The notes under the pieces: generated by a model
Databases searched by the model: none
Seen by the model: the letters and a program-made list of their open reading frames with translations, nothing else
What the model was told of the DNA's origin: nothing
DNA from: an uncultured Bacteroidales bacterium
Lineage (GTDB): Bacteria; Bacteroidota; Bacteroidia; Bacteroidales; UBA932
Direction of reading: 5' to 3'
Assembly (NCBI GenBank): GCA_944323775.1
Contig: CALUTT010000027.1
Span: 45,003-109,002, forward strand
Length of the DNA: 64,000 nucleotides
Translations under genes and position numbers: made by a program
Shown here: positions 1 to 11,534 of the stretch, piece after piece
Layout of the letters: the number at the start of each line of letters is the position of its first letter
How positions within the stretch are numbered: the stretch's first letter is position 1

Positions 1-885
1 GGATGGTATCCCCCTCTGATTTTCCTCGGAATAGGTGCAATGACTGACTTCTCTGCACTGATCTCTCAACCGAGGCTGATTCTTATCGGAGCAGCCGCAC
101 AGATGGGCATTTTCGGAGCATACCTCCTCGCCCTTGCAATGGGCTTCAGCCCTAACGAAGCCGGCGCAATCGGCATCATAGGCGGAGCTGACGGCCCCAC
201 GGCCATCTTCCTGAGTTCCAAACTTGCCCCTGAACTGATGGGTGCAATCGCCGTCTCGGCATACTCGTACATGGCTCTTGTCCCCGTAATCCAGAAACCG
301 ATCATGCTTGCCCTTACCACCAAGAAGGAAAGGCTGATCAGGATGAAGAAGCCCAGAGTCGTAAGCCAGAAGGAGAAGATCCTCTTCCCGATCATCGGAT
401 TCATATGCACGGCTTTCATCGTGCCGTCCGGACTTCCTCTGCTCGGAATGCTGTTCTTCGGGAACCTTCTCAAGGAAAGCGGAGTCACTAAGAGGCTTGC
501 AACCACGGCCAGCGGCCCCCTCATCGATGTCGTCACGACCCTTATCGGTCTGACAGTAGGTGCATCCACCCAGGCTGACGTCTTCGTGACCGGAAACTCG
601 ATCAAGATCTTCGTCCTCGGACTCATATCCTTCGTCATAGCCACGACCGCCGGAGTCCTGTTCACGAAACTTTTCAACCTCTTCCTTCCGGAAGGCAGGA
701 AGATCAATCCTCTGATCGGCAACGCCGGTGTTTCTGCTGTTCCTGACTCGGCGAGAGTATCCGAGACTGTAGGTCTGGAGGCCGACCCCAAGAACCATCT
801 GCTCATGCACGCAATGGCACCAAACGTCGCGGGTGTTATCGGATCGGCAGTCGCAGCCGGAATCCTGCTCGGTTTCCTCGGATGA
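1..885 (+). CDS. Na+-pumping carboxylic-acid decarboxylase, beta subunit (5' end outside window)
   Basis: This is the membrane subunit of a biotin-dependent decarboxylase (oxaloacetate, methylmalonyl-CoA or glutaconyl-CoA type). In that family it decarboxylates carboxybiotin and exports Na+. The frame is open from base 1 ([18 protein letters not shown]), so the gene starts before the window; the ATG at 40 is internal. Visible family motifs are [10 protein letters not shown], which holds the conserved membrane Asp, and near the C-terminus [14 protein letters not shown] and [13 protein letters not shown]. Several hydrophobic helices surround them. The substrate cannot be told from the beta subunit alone. 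In Bacteroidales the methylmalonyl-CoA enzyme of the propionate pathway is the most common, and the alpha and biotin-carrier genes would lie just upstream. A strong terminator follows. Confidence 0.93.
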   Translation, partial: GWYPPLIFLGIGAMTDFSALISQPRLILIGAAAQMGIFGAYLLALAMGFSPNEAGAIGIIGGADGPTAIFLSSKLAPELMGAIAVSAYSYMALVPVIQKPIMLALTTKKERLIRMKKPRVVSQKEKILFPIIGFICTAFIVPSGLPLLGMLFFGNLLKESGVTKRLATTASGPLIDVVTTLIGLTVGASTQADVFVTGNSIKIFVLGLISFVIATTAGVLFTKLFNLFLPEGRKINPLIGNAGVSAVPDSARVSETVGLEADPKNHLLMHAMAPNVAGVIGSAVAAGILLGFLG

Positions 886-918
886 AATTTACAATAACTA
901 TAACCAATCTCTACGTCA

Positions 919-948
919 ATCCCGCACAATTTGTGCGGGATTTTTTTA
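919..948 (+). terminator. Rho-independent terminator after the decarboxylase beta subunit
   Basis: The arm ATCCCGCACAA (919-929) is perfectly complementary to TTGTGCGGGAT (931-941). The last pairs must open to form a loop of about five bases. A run of seven to eight T follows. It separates the decarboxylase operon from the V-ATPase operon. Confidence 0.88.
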
Positions 949-966
949 ATTAAATACGTGAAAATA

Positions 967-997
967 TTGGATTTGGCACGAAATTTAGTTAATTTCG
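967..997 (+). promoter_or_regulatory. Possible promoter of the V-ATPase operon
   Basis: TTG at 967-969, a 20-base gap, then TAATTTCG at 990-997. The latter differs from the Bacteroidota -7 consensus TAnnTTTG at one base. It lies about 35 bases before the first ATPase gene and after the terminator, the expected place for the operon promoter. The match is imperfect. Confidence 0.35.
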
Positions 998-1031
998 CCA
1001 TGATAACTACATCAGACTAATACCATACAAT

Positions 1032-1637
1032 ATGCCCGATAAATTGCAGGAACTGACGGACAGACTCTACAATGAAGGACTGTCCAAAGGCAAGAAAGAA
1101 GGAGAACTTCTACTCGCCAAAGCAAAGAAGGAAGCTGATGAAATCGTTTCCAAGGCGAAATCAGATGCTGAAGAGATAATCTCAGCAGCCCGCAATAATG
1201 CCGCCGAGCTGAAGAAAAAGGCCGAATCCGACATCAGGATGGCCTCAGCGCAAAGCCTGCAGGCTACCAGGAAAGACATCGAAAATCTGCTTATAAACGC
1301 AGCAGTCGACACCAAGGTCGACAAAGCACTCAAGGACCCCGACTTCGTCAAGGAGCTCATCCTGGCCGTCGCCGAGAAGTTCTCTGCCAGCGACCCGGTT
1401 GAAATCAGCCTCCTGCTTCCGGCATCCATGAAGAAGGATCTCGAAAAATGGGTCAAGGGCGAGCTTTCCAAGACTCTCTCGGCCGGTGTGAAGGCGGATT
1501 TCAGCAAGAAGATCAGCGGGGGCTTCACCATCGGCCCCAGCGACGGCAGCTGGTTCGTCAGCCTCAGCGACGAGACATTCAAGGAGCTTATTGCAGAATA
1601 CCTGAGGCCTGTCACTCGCAAACTCCTGTTCGGATAG
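1032..1637 (+). CDS. V-type ATPase subunit E (peripheral stalk)
   Basis: This 201-residue protein is the first gene of a seven-gene V-type ATPase operon. Residues 1-90 form a charged, Lys/Glu/Ala-rich helix (LLLAKAKKEADEIVSKAKSD), the typical N-terminal stalk helix of subunit E. A globular C-terminal half ends in ELIAEYLRPVTRKLLFG, matching the family's usual length and ending. In archaeal and bacterial V-type enzymes subunit E pairs with a second helix protein (G/H) to make the stator. No separate G/H gene is visible in this operon. The next gene starts 13 bases later. Confidence 0.88.
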   Translation: MPDKLQELTDRLYNEGLSKGKKEGELLLAKAKKEADEIVSKAKSDAEEIISAARNNAAELKKKAESDIRMASAQSLQATRKDIENLLINAAVDTKVDKALKDPDFVKELILAVAEKFSASDPVEISLLLPASMKKDLEKWVKGELSKTLSAGVKADFSKKISGGFTIGPSDGSWFVSLSDETFKELIAEYLRPVTRKLLFG

Positions 1638-1650
1638 CAAACCAGCCGGA

Positions 1651-2253
1651 ATGAACAACTACGAATACATAATCGCAGGTCTCCCGCTGGTAAGCAACGA
1701 CGGCAAGACACGGATTGACGCCGACGCCCTGCTGTCTGAAATACGCTCGCAGCTGTCCTCTTCGGACTGCGCGCTGCTCGACAAGCTGCTGTCGGGATTC
1801 GATCCGGATACCCTCTGCGAGACTTTCTACAAGGCCATGCTCAAGGAGCGCAACCGCTTTCTGAGGGAGTATTTCCGTTTCGACCTGTGCCTTCGCAATG
1901 TCAAGACCGATTTCCTGAACAAGTCGCTCGGACGCCCTGAAGGCACGGACTGCATCCGGCTCCAGGAACTCGGCGAATACGAATTCCCCGCGCAAGAAGC
2001 CGCGGAGGCGGTTCTCGCCGGGACGGACATTATCAAGAGAGAGAAGGGGCTCGACGACCTTCTGTGGTCGGAAATCGACAGAATTGACGAGATGGAGGTA
2101 TTCAGCCTGAATGTCATCCTCGGCTTTGCGGCGAAACTCAAGATCGTCGACCGCTGGAACAGGCTTGACCCCGAGACCGGCGCAAAGCTCTTCCGCAAAC
2201 TGGTCACACAGATCAGATCCACCTACGACAATAAAAAGCAGAACATATTATGA
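1651..2253 (+). CDS. DUF2764 family protein of the V-ATPase operon
   Basis: A 200-residue acidic, soluble, largely helical protein with no signal peptide or membrane segment. Its opening (NNYEYIIAGLPLVSNDGKTR) and central RNRFLREYFRFDLCLRNVKTDFLN are characteristic of DUF2764, a family I know only from V-type ATPase operons of Bacteroidota and relatives, between subunits E and A. No gene for the canonical subunit C (the funnel joining rotor shaft and ring) is present here. This protein sits where C would be expected and could replace it; that is an inference from position. Its stop overlaps the start of subunit A by four bases (ATGA), indicating translational coupling. Confidence 0.8.
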   Translation: MNNYEYIIAGLPLVSNDGKTRIDADALLSEIRSQLSSSDCALLDKLLSGFDPDTLCETFYKAMLKERNRFLREYFRFDLCLRNVKTDFLNKSLGRPEGTDCIRLQELGEYEFPAQEAAEAVLAGTDIIKREKGLDDLLWSEIDRIDEMEVFSLNVILGFAAKLKIVDRWNRLDPETGAKLFRKLVTQIRSTYDNKKQNIL

Positions 2254-3992
2254 ATACAACAGGAAAGGTAACAGGCATAGTGTCAAACCTCGTGACCGTG
2301 TCGTTCAATGGTCCTGTATCAGAAAACGAACTGTGCATGATCGAACTCGCCGGCACGAAACTGCTGGCCGAAGTCATCAAGGTCAACGGCAACAGCGCCT
2401 CTGTACAGGTTTTTGAGAGCACGCGCGGACTCAAGAACGGCGATGAAGTCGAATTCCTCGGCAAGATGCTGGAGGCCACGCTCGGTCCCGGACTGCTGTC
2501 AAGCATCTACGACGGACTGCAGAACGACCTGACCACGATGACGGGAGTGTTCCTGAAAAGGGGCGAGTACACCGACCCCCTTGACCACGAGAAGCTTTGG
2601 GATTTCACCCCACTCGCCGCTCCAGGTGACAAGGTCGTCGCCGCCGACTGGCTCGGAGAGGTAAAGGAAGGCTGGCTTCCGCACAAGATCATGGTCCCTT
2701 TCTCTTTCAAGGGAGAATATACTGTCAAGGAAGTGGCACCGGCGGGCCAATATACGATTGACACGGCGGTTGCGACCCTGATATCCGAATCAGGCGAGGA
2801 AGTCAAGGTCACCATGGTCCAGAAATGGCCCGTCAAGGTAGCGATCAAGGGCTATGCCAGCAAACCGCGCCCCCAGAAGATAATGGAGACGGGTGTCAGG
2901 TGCATAGACACCTTCGATCCGATTGCCGAGGGCGGTACGGGATTCATCCCTGGACCTTTCGGCTGCGGCAAGACGGTCCTTCAGCACGCAATAGCAAAAC
3001 AGGGCGAGGCGGACGTGATAGTGATGGCCGCGTGCGGCGAACGTGCAAACGAGGTAGTGGAGATCTTCACCGAGTTCCCCGAACTCATCGATGCTCATAC
3101 GGGCAGGCACCTCATGGAGAGGACAACCATAATCTGCAACACCTCCAACATGCCGGTGGCAGCCCGAGAGGCCTCAGTCTATACGGCCATGACGATATGC
3201 GAATACTACAGGGCGATGGGACTCAGGTGCCTGCTGCTTGCCGACTCCACGTCAAGATGGGCACAGGCCCTCAGGGAAATGTCCAACAGAATGGAGGAGC
3301 TCCCGGGAGCCGACGCATTCCCTGTCGATCTGTCCGCCATCATATCGACATTCTATTCAAGGGCCGGAATGGTGGTGCTGAACAACGGCAAGACCGGAGC
3401 GATCACTTTCATCGGCACCGTATCCCCTGCCGGAGGAAACCTCAAGGAACCGGTCACGGAGTCGACCAAGAAGGCAGCCCGCTGCTTCTACGCTCTTGAA
3501 CAGACCCGCGCCGACCAGAAGCGGTACCCGGCCGTGAGTCCGATCGAGTCATACTCCAAATACCTTGAATATCCCGAAATAATGGAATACCTTGACGAGA
3601 AGATCGAGCATGGCTGGATCGACAAGGTGCTCAAGGCCAAGAACATAGTACGCAAAGGCCGTGAAATGGCAGACCAGATCAACATTCTGGGCGATGACGG
3701 AGTGCCCATCAGCTACCACGTCGCCTTCTGGAAATCGGAGCTGGTTGACTTCGCATTCCTGCAGCAGGACGCATTCGACGACATAGACGCCCTGTGCCCG
3801 ATGGAAAGGCAGAAGTACATGCTCGACCTGATAATGGACATCTGCGAGCGCGACTTCAACTTCGAGCAGTTCGAGGAATGCCGCAAATTCTTCCAGCAGC
3901 TAATCAACACTCTCCGCCAGATGAACTACTCTGAGTTCAAGGGCGAGAAATTCATGGAATACCAGCAGCAGTTGACAAAACTTCTTTCGTAA
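2250..3992 (+). CDS. V-type ATPase catalytic subunit A
   Basis: A 580-residue catalytic subunit of the cytoplasmic V1 head, which hydrolyses or makes ATP. The Walker A motif GPFGCGKT is at residues 235-242. The N-terminal beta-barrel begins GKVTGIVSNLVTVSF. Residues about 110-200 form the bulge insertion typical of A subunits and absent from F-type beta. A catalytic-site block LLADSTSRWAQALREMS and the C-terminal helical domain follow. Length is normal for bacterial V-type A. It overlaps the DUF2764 gene by four bases and is two bases from subunit B. Confidence 0.97.
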   Translation: MNTTGKVTGIVSNLVTVSFNGPVSENELCMIELAGTKLLAEVIKVNGNSASVQVFESTRGLKNGDEVEFLGKMLEATLGPGLLSSIYDGLQNDLTTMTGVFLKRGEYTDPLDHEKLWDFTPLAAPGDKVVAADWLGEVKEGWLPHKIMVPFSFKGEYTVKEVAPAGQYTIDTAVATLISESGEEVKVTMVQKWPVKVAIKGYASKPRPQKIMETGVRCIDTFDPIAEGGTGFIPGPFGCGKTVLQHAIAKQGEADVIVMAACGERANEVVEIFTEFPELIDAHTGRHLMERTTIICNTSNMPVAAREASVYTAMTICEYYRAMGLRCLLLADSTSRWAQALREMSNRMEELPGADAFPVDLSAIISTFYSRAGMVVLNNGKTGAITFIGTVSPAGGNLKEPVTESTKKAARCFYALEQTRADQKRYPAVSPIESYSKYLEYPEIMEYLDEKIEHGWIDKVLKAKNIVRKGREMADQINILGDDGVPISYHVAFWKSELVDFAFLQQDAFDDIDALCPMERQKYMLDLIMDICERDFNFEQFEECRKFFQQLINTLRQMNYSEFKGEKFMEYQQQLTKLLS

Positions 3993-3994
3993 TT

Positions 3995-5311
3995 ATGGCA
4001 AAGGCATTCAATCGAACATATACACATCTTCAGGCAATCACAAAGGCGACGGTTTCCCTGAAGGCAAGCGGGGCCGCCAATGACGAACTCGCCACCGTAG
4101 GCGGGAAACTCGCCCAGGTGGTAAAGACCAAGGGCGACACGGTCACTCTTCAGGTATTCTCCGGCACGGAGGGTATCCCTACCGATGCAGAAGTGTCGTT
4201 TCTCGGCGCTCCTCCGACCCTGAAAGTAAGCGAGCAGCTCTCCGGGCGTTTCTTCAACGCATACGCAAGGCCGATTGACGGAGGCCCTGAGATCGAAGGA
4301 GAAGAGCGCGAAGTGGGAGGCCCGTCAGTCAACCCTTACAAGCGCCGCCAGCCTTCGGAACTGATTCCGACCGGAATCGCAGGAATCGACCTTAACAACA
4401 CGCTGGTATCCGGCCAGAAGATCCCTTTCTTCGCCGACCCTGACCAGCCGTACAACCAGGTAATGGCAGACGTTGCGCTGAGGGCGGATGTCGACAAGAT
4501 AATCCTTGGAGGAATGGGACTTTCAAACGACGACTACCTGTTCTTCCGTCAGAAATTCGAGTCTGCAGGAGCACTTGACAGAATAGTCTCCTTCGTGAAC
4601 ACGACAGAAGAGCCTCCCGTCGAGCGCCTTCTGGTTCCTGACATGGCGCTCGCCGCAGCGGAATATTTTGCCGTGGACAAGAACGAGAAGGTCCTCGTGC
4701 TGCTCACCGACATGACTCTGTACGCAGATGCGCTGTCAATAGTCTCCAACCGAATGGACCAGATTCCGTCCAAGGACTCCATGCCGGGATCACTGTACTC
4801 CGACCTCGCCAAGATCTACGAGAAGGCCGTGCAGCTCCCCGACGGAGGTTCAATTACGATTATTGCCGTGACTACCCTCAACGACGGAGACATCACGCAC
4901 GCCATCCCTGACAACACCGGATACATCACCGAGGGACAGCTGTTCCTCAGGGCTGACTCCGATTCAGGGAAAGTCATTGTCGACCCGTTCCGCTCCCTGA
5001 GCCGACTCAAGCAGCTCGTACAGGGGAAAAAGACACGCGAAGACCACTCCCAGGTCATGAACGCAGGTGTGCGCCTGTATGCCGACGCTCAGAACGCAAA
5101 GACAAAACTGGAGAACGGCTTCGACCTGTCGGACTATGACCTGAGATGTCTCGACTATGCCAGGGAGTACGCTACGAGGCTGCTTTCAATTGACGTGAAC
5201 ATCAGCATCGAAGAAATGCTCGACACGGCATGGGAGATATTCGCAAAGTACTTTTCACCCGCGGAAACGGGAATCAAGCAGTCACTCATCGACAAATATT
5301 GGAAAAAATAA
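3995..5311 (+). CDS. V-type ATPase regulatory subunit B
   Basis: A 438-residue non-catalytic nucleotide-site subunit that alternates with A in the V1 hexamer. The usual P-loop is replaced by VSGQKIPFFADPDQPYN, as in all B subunits. Other B-family marks are TGIAGIDLNNTL, the segment LTDMTLYADALSIVSNRMDQIPSKDSMPGSLYSDLA, here quoted only by its ends LTDMTLYADA and MPGSLYSDLA, and DITHAIPDNTGYITEGQ. Length agrees with the family. The gene lies two bases after A and three bases before D. Confidence 0.96.
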   Translation: MAKAFNRTYTHLQAITKATVSLKASGAANDELATVGGKLAQVVKTKGDTVTLQVFSGTEGIPTDAEVSFLGAPPTLKVSEQLSGRFFNAYARPIDGGPEIEGEEREVGGPSVNPYKRRQPSELIPTGIAGIDLNNTLVSGQKIPFFADPDQPYNQVMADVALRADVDKIILGGMGLSNDDYLFFRQKFESAGALDRIVSFVNTTEEPPVERLLVPDMALAAAEYFAVDKNEKVLVLLTDMTLYADALSIVSNRMDQIPSKDSMPGSLYSDLAKIYEKAVQLPDGGSITIIAVTTLNDGDITHAIPDNTGYITEGQLFLRADSDSGKVIVDPFRSLSRLKQLVQGKKTREDHSQVMNAGVRLYADAQNAKTKLENGFDLSDYDLRCLDYAREYATRLLSIDVNISIEEMLDTAWEIFAKYFSPAETGIKQSLIDKYWKK

Positions 5312-5314
5312 ACC

Positions 5315-5916
5315 GTGGCCATCAAGTTTCAATACAACAAGACTTCACTGACAAACCTTGGCAAGCAGCTCAAGGTGCGCCAGAACGCATTGCCGACCCT
5401 CAAGAACAAGGAATCGGCCCTGCGCGCCAGCGTACAGACTGCAAAGACCGAGGCCCAGAAACTTGCCGAAGAGCTTGAACGGTCGCTCGCTCACTACGAC
5501 TACCTTTCTGCCCTGTGGAACGAATTCGACCCCGGGCTTATTACAATTACGGACGTCGACCTCAGGATGGTCAAGGTTGCAGGAGTGAAAACGCCGAAGC
5601 TGGATGAAATCCACTACGAGCTCAGACCGTTCAACGCGTTCGTCAAGCCGGCCTGGTATGCCGACGGGGTCGCGATTCTCAAGGAGCTGACAAGGCTCGG
5701 GATAGAGTCCGAAATATGTGAACAGAAGCGCAAGATTCTCGAATTCCAGCGCAAGAAGACGACCCAGAAGGTAAACCTTTACGAAAAGGTCCAGATTCCG
5801 GGATATCAGGAAGCCATAAGGAAAATCAAACGGTACATGGAGGATGCAGACAACCTTTCGATGGCGTCATCCAAGATCGTCAAGAGCCGTCACGAGCAAG
5901 AAGAGGAGGAAGAGTC

Positions 5917-5920
<4 letters not shown>
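5315..5920 (+). CDS. V-type ATPase subunit D (central rotor shaft)
   Basis: A 201-residue protein starting with GTG at 5315. It begins AIKFQYNKTSLTNLGKQLKVR and has long N- and C-terminal helices that would form the antiparallel coiled coil of the central shaft, as in subunit D. The C-terminal helix runs through GYQEAIRKIKRYMEDADNL. In other V-type enzymes D works with a small subunit F; no F gene was found between any genes of this operon. The stop overlaps the start of subunit I by four bases (ATGA). Confidence 0.9.
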
Positions 5921-8096
<2,176 letters not shown>

Positions 8097-8097
8097 T

Positions 8098-9390
8098 CTA
8101 GAGGAGCCTGACCACGGTGGTATCCCAGGCTTCGACTCCTACGCTGACCTCAGATGCGGGGCATACGTCATGGAGCTCGGTCGGAAAAGCCGCCGAAATA
8201 CGGCACTCTCGGTCGGAAAAGTTGCAGACAACAAGATAGCAGCTTTCCGCGTCATAGCGGACGAACATGAAATGACGGTCAGGGTCAAACCCGGGCGAAG
8301 ACATATTGCAATAGCACAGATCCCAGCATTTTCCATTAGAGAATGCCGGGATTGCTGCATATGAGAGCATCTGCCTGTAACGGCCCAGCACGGAAGCCTG
8401 GACATCGGAGAGACCGCCACCCTGATGTATGCTGCGGTGCAGGCCGGCAATGCCGGATGGCCGGCACCAGCTGAAGATGGAAGTACGTCCGTTGTCACTC
8501 TCGGCGGCATTCTCCCCTACCTCCTGGCCGAAATACAGCATGAAAGAGGCATCGTTGAAAAGCATCGACACTCCAAGTGCCGCATAGGACCTGGAAGCGC
8601 TGCCCAGGCACTGTCCGGAAGCGACCCTGAGTTCATCATGGTTTTCCAGAAAGTTGAGCATCCGCGGCTGCAGGTCGGAAAGGTACTGCCAGTTCCAGGT
8701 AAGAGCCCGTGCGGTACCGGAACCGCGACTGAGCATCATCAGTGTGTCATACAGCCCCGACTTGTCATAAAGCAGGTCAAAGCCGACATACTCCGAATAC
8801 TTCCGGTAGTTCTCGCGTGAGTATACTTCAGCAATGAAAAGAGTGTCAGGATAATCCTCCCTGACGGCACTTAGTACGTCCCTCAGCGCATCACACGGGA
8901 CAAGCTCCACCATGTCGCAGCGGAAGCCGTCTACGCCAAGTGCCTTCCAGAACTTCAGCACACGGACCATCTCTTCGCGGGTGCGAGCCGAACTCCAGTC
9001 ATTCTTCAACGTGTCGGTCCAGTCGGCGTCACAGTAGTCATGGTGGACGATACCCCCTGAGTAATCCTTCGCCACATGGTTTGGTATATAGTCTATGATG
9101 AGTTTAAGGCCTTTCCTGTGGACCCTGCGCACAAGAAGGGAGAACTCCTTCATCCTCTCGTCGGGATTGTCCGCCATGTAGGGATTTACGTCCATCCAGT
9201 CGGATATCGCATACGGACTTCCTGGATCACCCTTGACGAAATCCTTGCCGGTCGCATGACGGGGAATTCCGGTCAGCCACAGACAGTCAGCCCCTAGAGA
9301 CTTGACATAATCAAGAGTCTTAAAGTCCCATGATGAAAAGCGGCCCTTTCCCCACAGTCGAGCCAGAGCCTGATAGATAATATGTTTCAT
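8098..9390 (-). CDS. GH13 family glycosidase, cytoplasmic, small
   Basis: A 430-residue alpha-amylase-superfamily protein that acts on alpha-glucosidic bonds. The start MKHIIYQALARLWG at 9390 is chosen over the ATG at 9468 because it leaves five bases to the upstream gene and fits the family N-terminus. Catalytic residues are visible: nucleophile D159 in DGFRCDM, acid/base E188 in LFIAEVY, and D252 in FLENHDE. The conserved region IIDYIPNHV is also present. No signal peptide is evident, so it probably acts inside the cell. It lacks the extra domains of SusA- or SusG-type amylases. The exact substrate cannot be inferred. It is probably co-transcribed behind tamL. Confidence 0.88.
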   Translation of the reverse strand: MKHIIYQALARLWGKGRFSSWDFKTLDYVKSLGADCLWLTGIPRHATGKDFVKGDPGSPYAISDWMDVNPYMADNPDERMKEFSLLVRRVHRKGLKLIIDYIPNHVAKDYSGGIVHHDYCDADWTDTLKNDWSSARTREEMVRVLKFWKALGVDGFRCDMVELVPCDALRDVLSAVREDYPDTLFIAEVYSRENYRKYSEYVGFDLLYDKSGLYDTLMMLSRGSGTARALTWNWQYLSDLQPRMLNFLENHDELRVASGQCLGSASRSYAALGVSMLFNDASFMLYFGQEVGENAAESDNGRTSIFSWCRPSGIAGLHRSIHQGGGLSDVQASVLGRYRQMLSYAAIPAFSNGKCWDLCYCNMSSPGFDPDRHFMFVRYDAESCYLVVCNFSDRECRISAAFPTELHDVCPASEVSVGVEAWDTTVVRLL

Positions 9391-9395
9391 ATGTT

Positions 9396-11534
9396 TCAGA
9401 ACGGATATCCTACCCCGAAATGTATTGCGTACCCATCTCTCTGCAGCCATCCCGAAGGTCCGATCCAACGCATGCCGGGATCCCTCGAGGGGTCCCTGAA
9501 CTTGAATCCAGCGTCAAGGCGAAGGAGGATGAAATCAAGGTTGAGTCTCAGGCCGGCCCCCCAGTCGGCGGCAAGGCTGCCCGGAAACGCATCCTTGAAC
9601 GCATAAGCATACCAGATGTTTCCAGTTTCGGCAAACAACGCTCCCTCTAACTTCCAGAACATCTTGAAACGGTATTCGACATCAAGCTCGAGCTTGACGT
9701 CACCTGTCTGGCTCGGTATCAGGAACACGCCAGGATCCTTGGAATATCCGGGTCCTAGCGTCCTTGCCTGCCATCCCCTCATACTGCTTGCACCGCCGCA
9801 ATAGAACTGCTTCTCGAACGGCAGCGCGGATGAATTGCCGTACGCACGACCGAGTCCCATCCCGAGATGCACCGCCAGAGCCTGCGACTCGTTCCGCCCG
9901 AACCTGAAAGCCTTCCCGAGATCGATCTGCCCCCTCACATACTGGCTGTACGGAAGTCCAAGCACGGTATGCTGCCCAGACTCGTTGGAAGGGAGCAGGG
10001 GGTTGAACAGGGACACGACATTTCCTGAGAGGTCCAGGCTCAGCCTCGCAAATTGGTACGATGATTTGGGCACTATGGACGCATCGCTGGTATAGTAGAC
10101 GGTACCGCCGACCCCAAGGTCGATTTCGTCGAAGAAAGAGCTCCACAGATACGGGTTCTGGAGCAGAGTCCCGACAAAATCATCACTGATGGCGTACAGC
10201 TTGACTATGCTCAGCTGAAGAGGATAGAACTGATAGAAGAAGTTGTTTCTTACCTGGCCGGAATAGCCGTATGAGAAGTTGGCCACGTTACGCTTGTACT
10301 CCGGCCTGTTCTGGTAGTTGAACGACGCGCCAAACTCAGTCCGCGGGATGTTGCGGCCCTTTATCTTGCTGATAGGATAGCCCAGGGCGTGCGGAAGGCT
10401 GAGGGTCGCCGACACTCCAAGTTCCGTGGAGCCGACGCTGGTCCCGGGCATAATCTGCCAGTTGCCGGTAAAGCCCAGATTGAACCACTCCCCCCCTCCG
10501 AAAAGGTTCTTGTGGAAAAATGTCAACTGAGGCGAGGCCCCGAGCAGGCCCGAAGAGTTGGAGGACACCTCGACATTGGCCTTGAACCCAACCATGTCCA
10601 TTCCGTCAACCTGGATGTCGCAATCGACCACGGCGCTGTCAGCAGGGCTGACCTCGATGTTCACCTGATTGAAAAGACTCAGGGCCGAAAGCCTGTAGTA
10701 GGTAGTGTTGACTACATTCTCGCTGTAATATGCTCCGGGCTTTATCGCATTGTACTGCGAAAGAAGCGATACACGGAAAGGAAGATCCGAAGGATAGCTG
10801 ACCGTAACGCGGCCGAAGCGGTACTTCGCAGGTACCGCGGACGTGTCGGGAATCTCGTTGCGCCCGAAAGGCCTTATCCGGTAATACAGGATGGTCTTCT
10901 CTCCGAGCGTATCCGCCTCGAAGGAATAGTTGTTCTTGCTGAATTCATAGTACCCCCGGTTCCTGAAATATTCGGCACCCCGCACGGTCTCGTTCTCGAG
11001 AGACTGCTCGCTGAGATAATCACCGGTCTTCACGCTAAGGTTGGCGGTGTCAGCATAGAACTCGTCCATGAACTCCCCTCCCGGAACGTCGAATACCAGG
11101 CTGTCTATCCTGAGCCTGTGTCCGGTATGTATCCGGTATGTCACATAAGCCTTGCGCTTGCGGATCACGACAGAGTCAGTCACTGATGCCCCGTAGTATC
11201 CGAGATAGTTCAGGTGCGTCTTCAGGTTCTCGCATGAATTGTCCACGAGCAAGGGGTTGAATACGACAGGAGGGGTCCCTATCTTCTCCCAGAAAGCGTT
11301 GATGCCCTCTCCGCTGCCGTTCGACCAGTTGTAGATGTTCAGAAAAGGGCTCCATCCGTTTGACTGCTGGCGGATATACTGGTAGAGTCGTGCGGTCGAA
11401 AGACGCTTGTCTCCCTCAACTGTGATTTTGTTCGAGGCAAGCCGGTACTGGCCTTCAGGCACAAGTTTGGTCGTGCTGCAGGAAGCGGCAGCAAGCAGGA
11501 CGGATAATATAAGAAAAAGCCTTCCCCGTTTCAT
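9396..11534 (-). CDS. tamL: TamL, BamA-like outer-membrane assembly lipoprotein
   Basis: A 712-residue Omp85-superfamily protein. It begins with a lipoprotein signal (LLAAASC, lipid on C19), followed by POTRA-like segments (for example RYRFGRVTVSYP-type strands and YYGASVTDSVVIRKRKAYV). The C-terminal half is a 16-strand-type barrel ending in GVGYPF, a classic outer-membrane terminus. Inside the barrel FYCGGASSMRGWQARTLGPG is the conserved lid-loop motif (GGxxxxRGW). The lipidated N-terminus distinguishes the Bacteroidota TamL from TamA and BamA. It should partner with a TamB-like protein, not present here. Its start overlaps the RNA methyltransferase stop by four bases. Confidence 0.9.
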   Translation of the reverse strand: MKRGRLFLILSVLLAAASCSTTKLVPEGQYRLASNKITVEGDKRLSTARLYQYIRQQSNGWSPFLNIYNWSNGSGEGINAFWEKIGTPPVVFNPLLVDNSCENLKTHLNYLGYYGASVTDSVVIRKRKAYVTYRIHTGHRLRIDSLVFDVPGGEFMDEFYADTANLSVKTGDYLSEQSLENETVRGAEYFRNRGYYEFSKNNYSFEADTLGEKTILYYRIRPFGRNEIPDTSAVPAKYRFGRVTVSYPSDLPFRVSLLSQYNAIKPGAYYSENVVNTTYYRLSALSLFNQVNIEVSPADSAVVDCDIQVDGMDMVGFKANVEVSSNSSGLLGASPQLTFFHKNLFGGGEWFNLGFTGNWQIMPGTSVGSTELGVSATLSLPHALGYPISKIKGRNIPRTEFGASFNYQNRPEYKRNVANFSYGYSGQVRNNFFYQFYPLQLSIVKLYAISDDFVGTLLQNPYLWSSFFDEIDLGVGGTVYYTSDASIVPKSSYQFARLSLDLSGNVVSLFNPLLPSNESGQHTVLGLPYSQYVRGQIDLGKAFRFGRNESQALAVHLGMGLGRAYGNSSALPFEKQFYCGGASSMRGWQARTLGPGYSKDPGVFLIPSQTGDVKLELDVEYRFKMFWKLEGALFAETGNIWYAYAFKDAFPGSLAADWGAGLRLNLDFILLRLDAGFKFRDPSRDPGMRWIGPSGWLQRDGYAIHFGVGYPF

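Noticed and set aside
66-1001. Minus-strand open frame of 311 codons opposite the decarboxylase subunit
   Set aside because: The plus strand carries diagnostic decarboxylase motifs. The minus frame also spans the terminator.
8391-8430. Possible frameshift or fusion in the GH13 gene because it is short
   Set aside because: All catalytic regions are in one uninterrupted frame in the right order. Short single-domain GH13 enzymes exist.
10389-11186. Open frame of 265 codons on the plus strand opposite tamL
   Set aside because: It lies inside a clear Omp85 gene, and its product is unstructured in composition.
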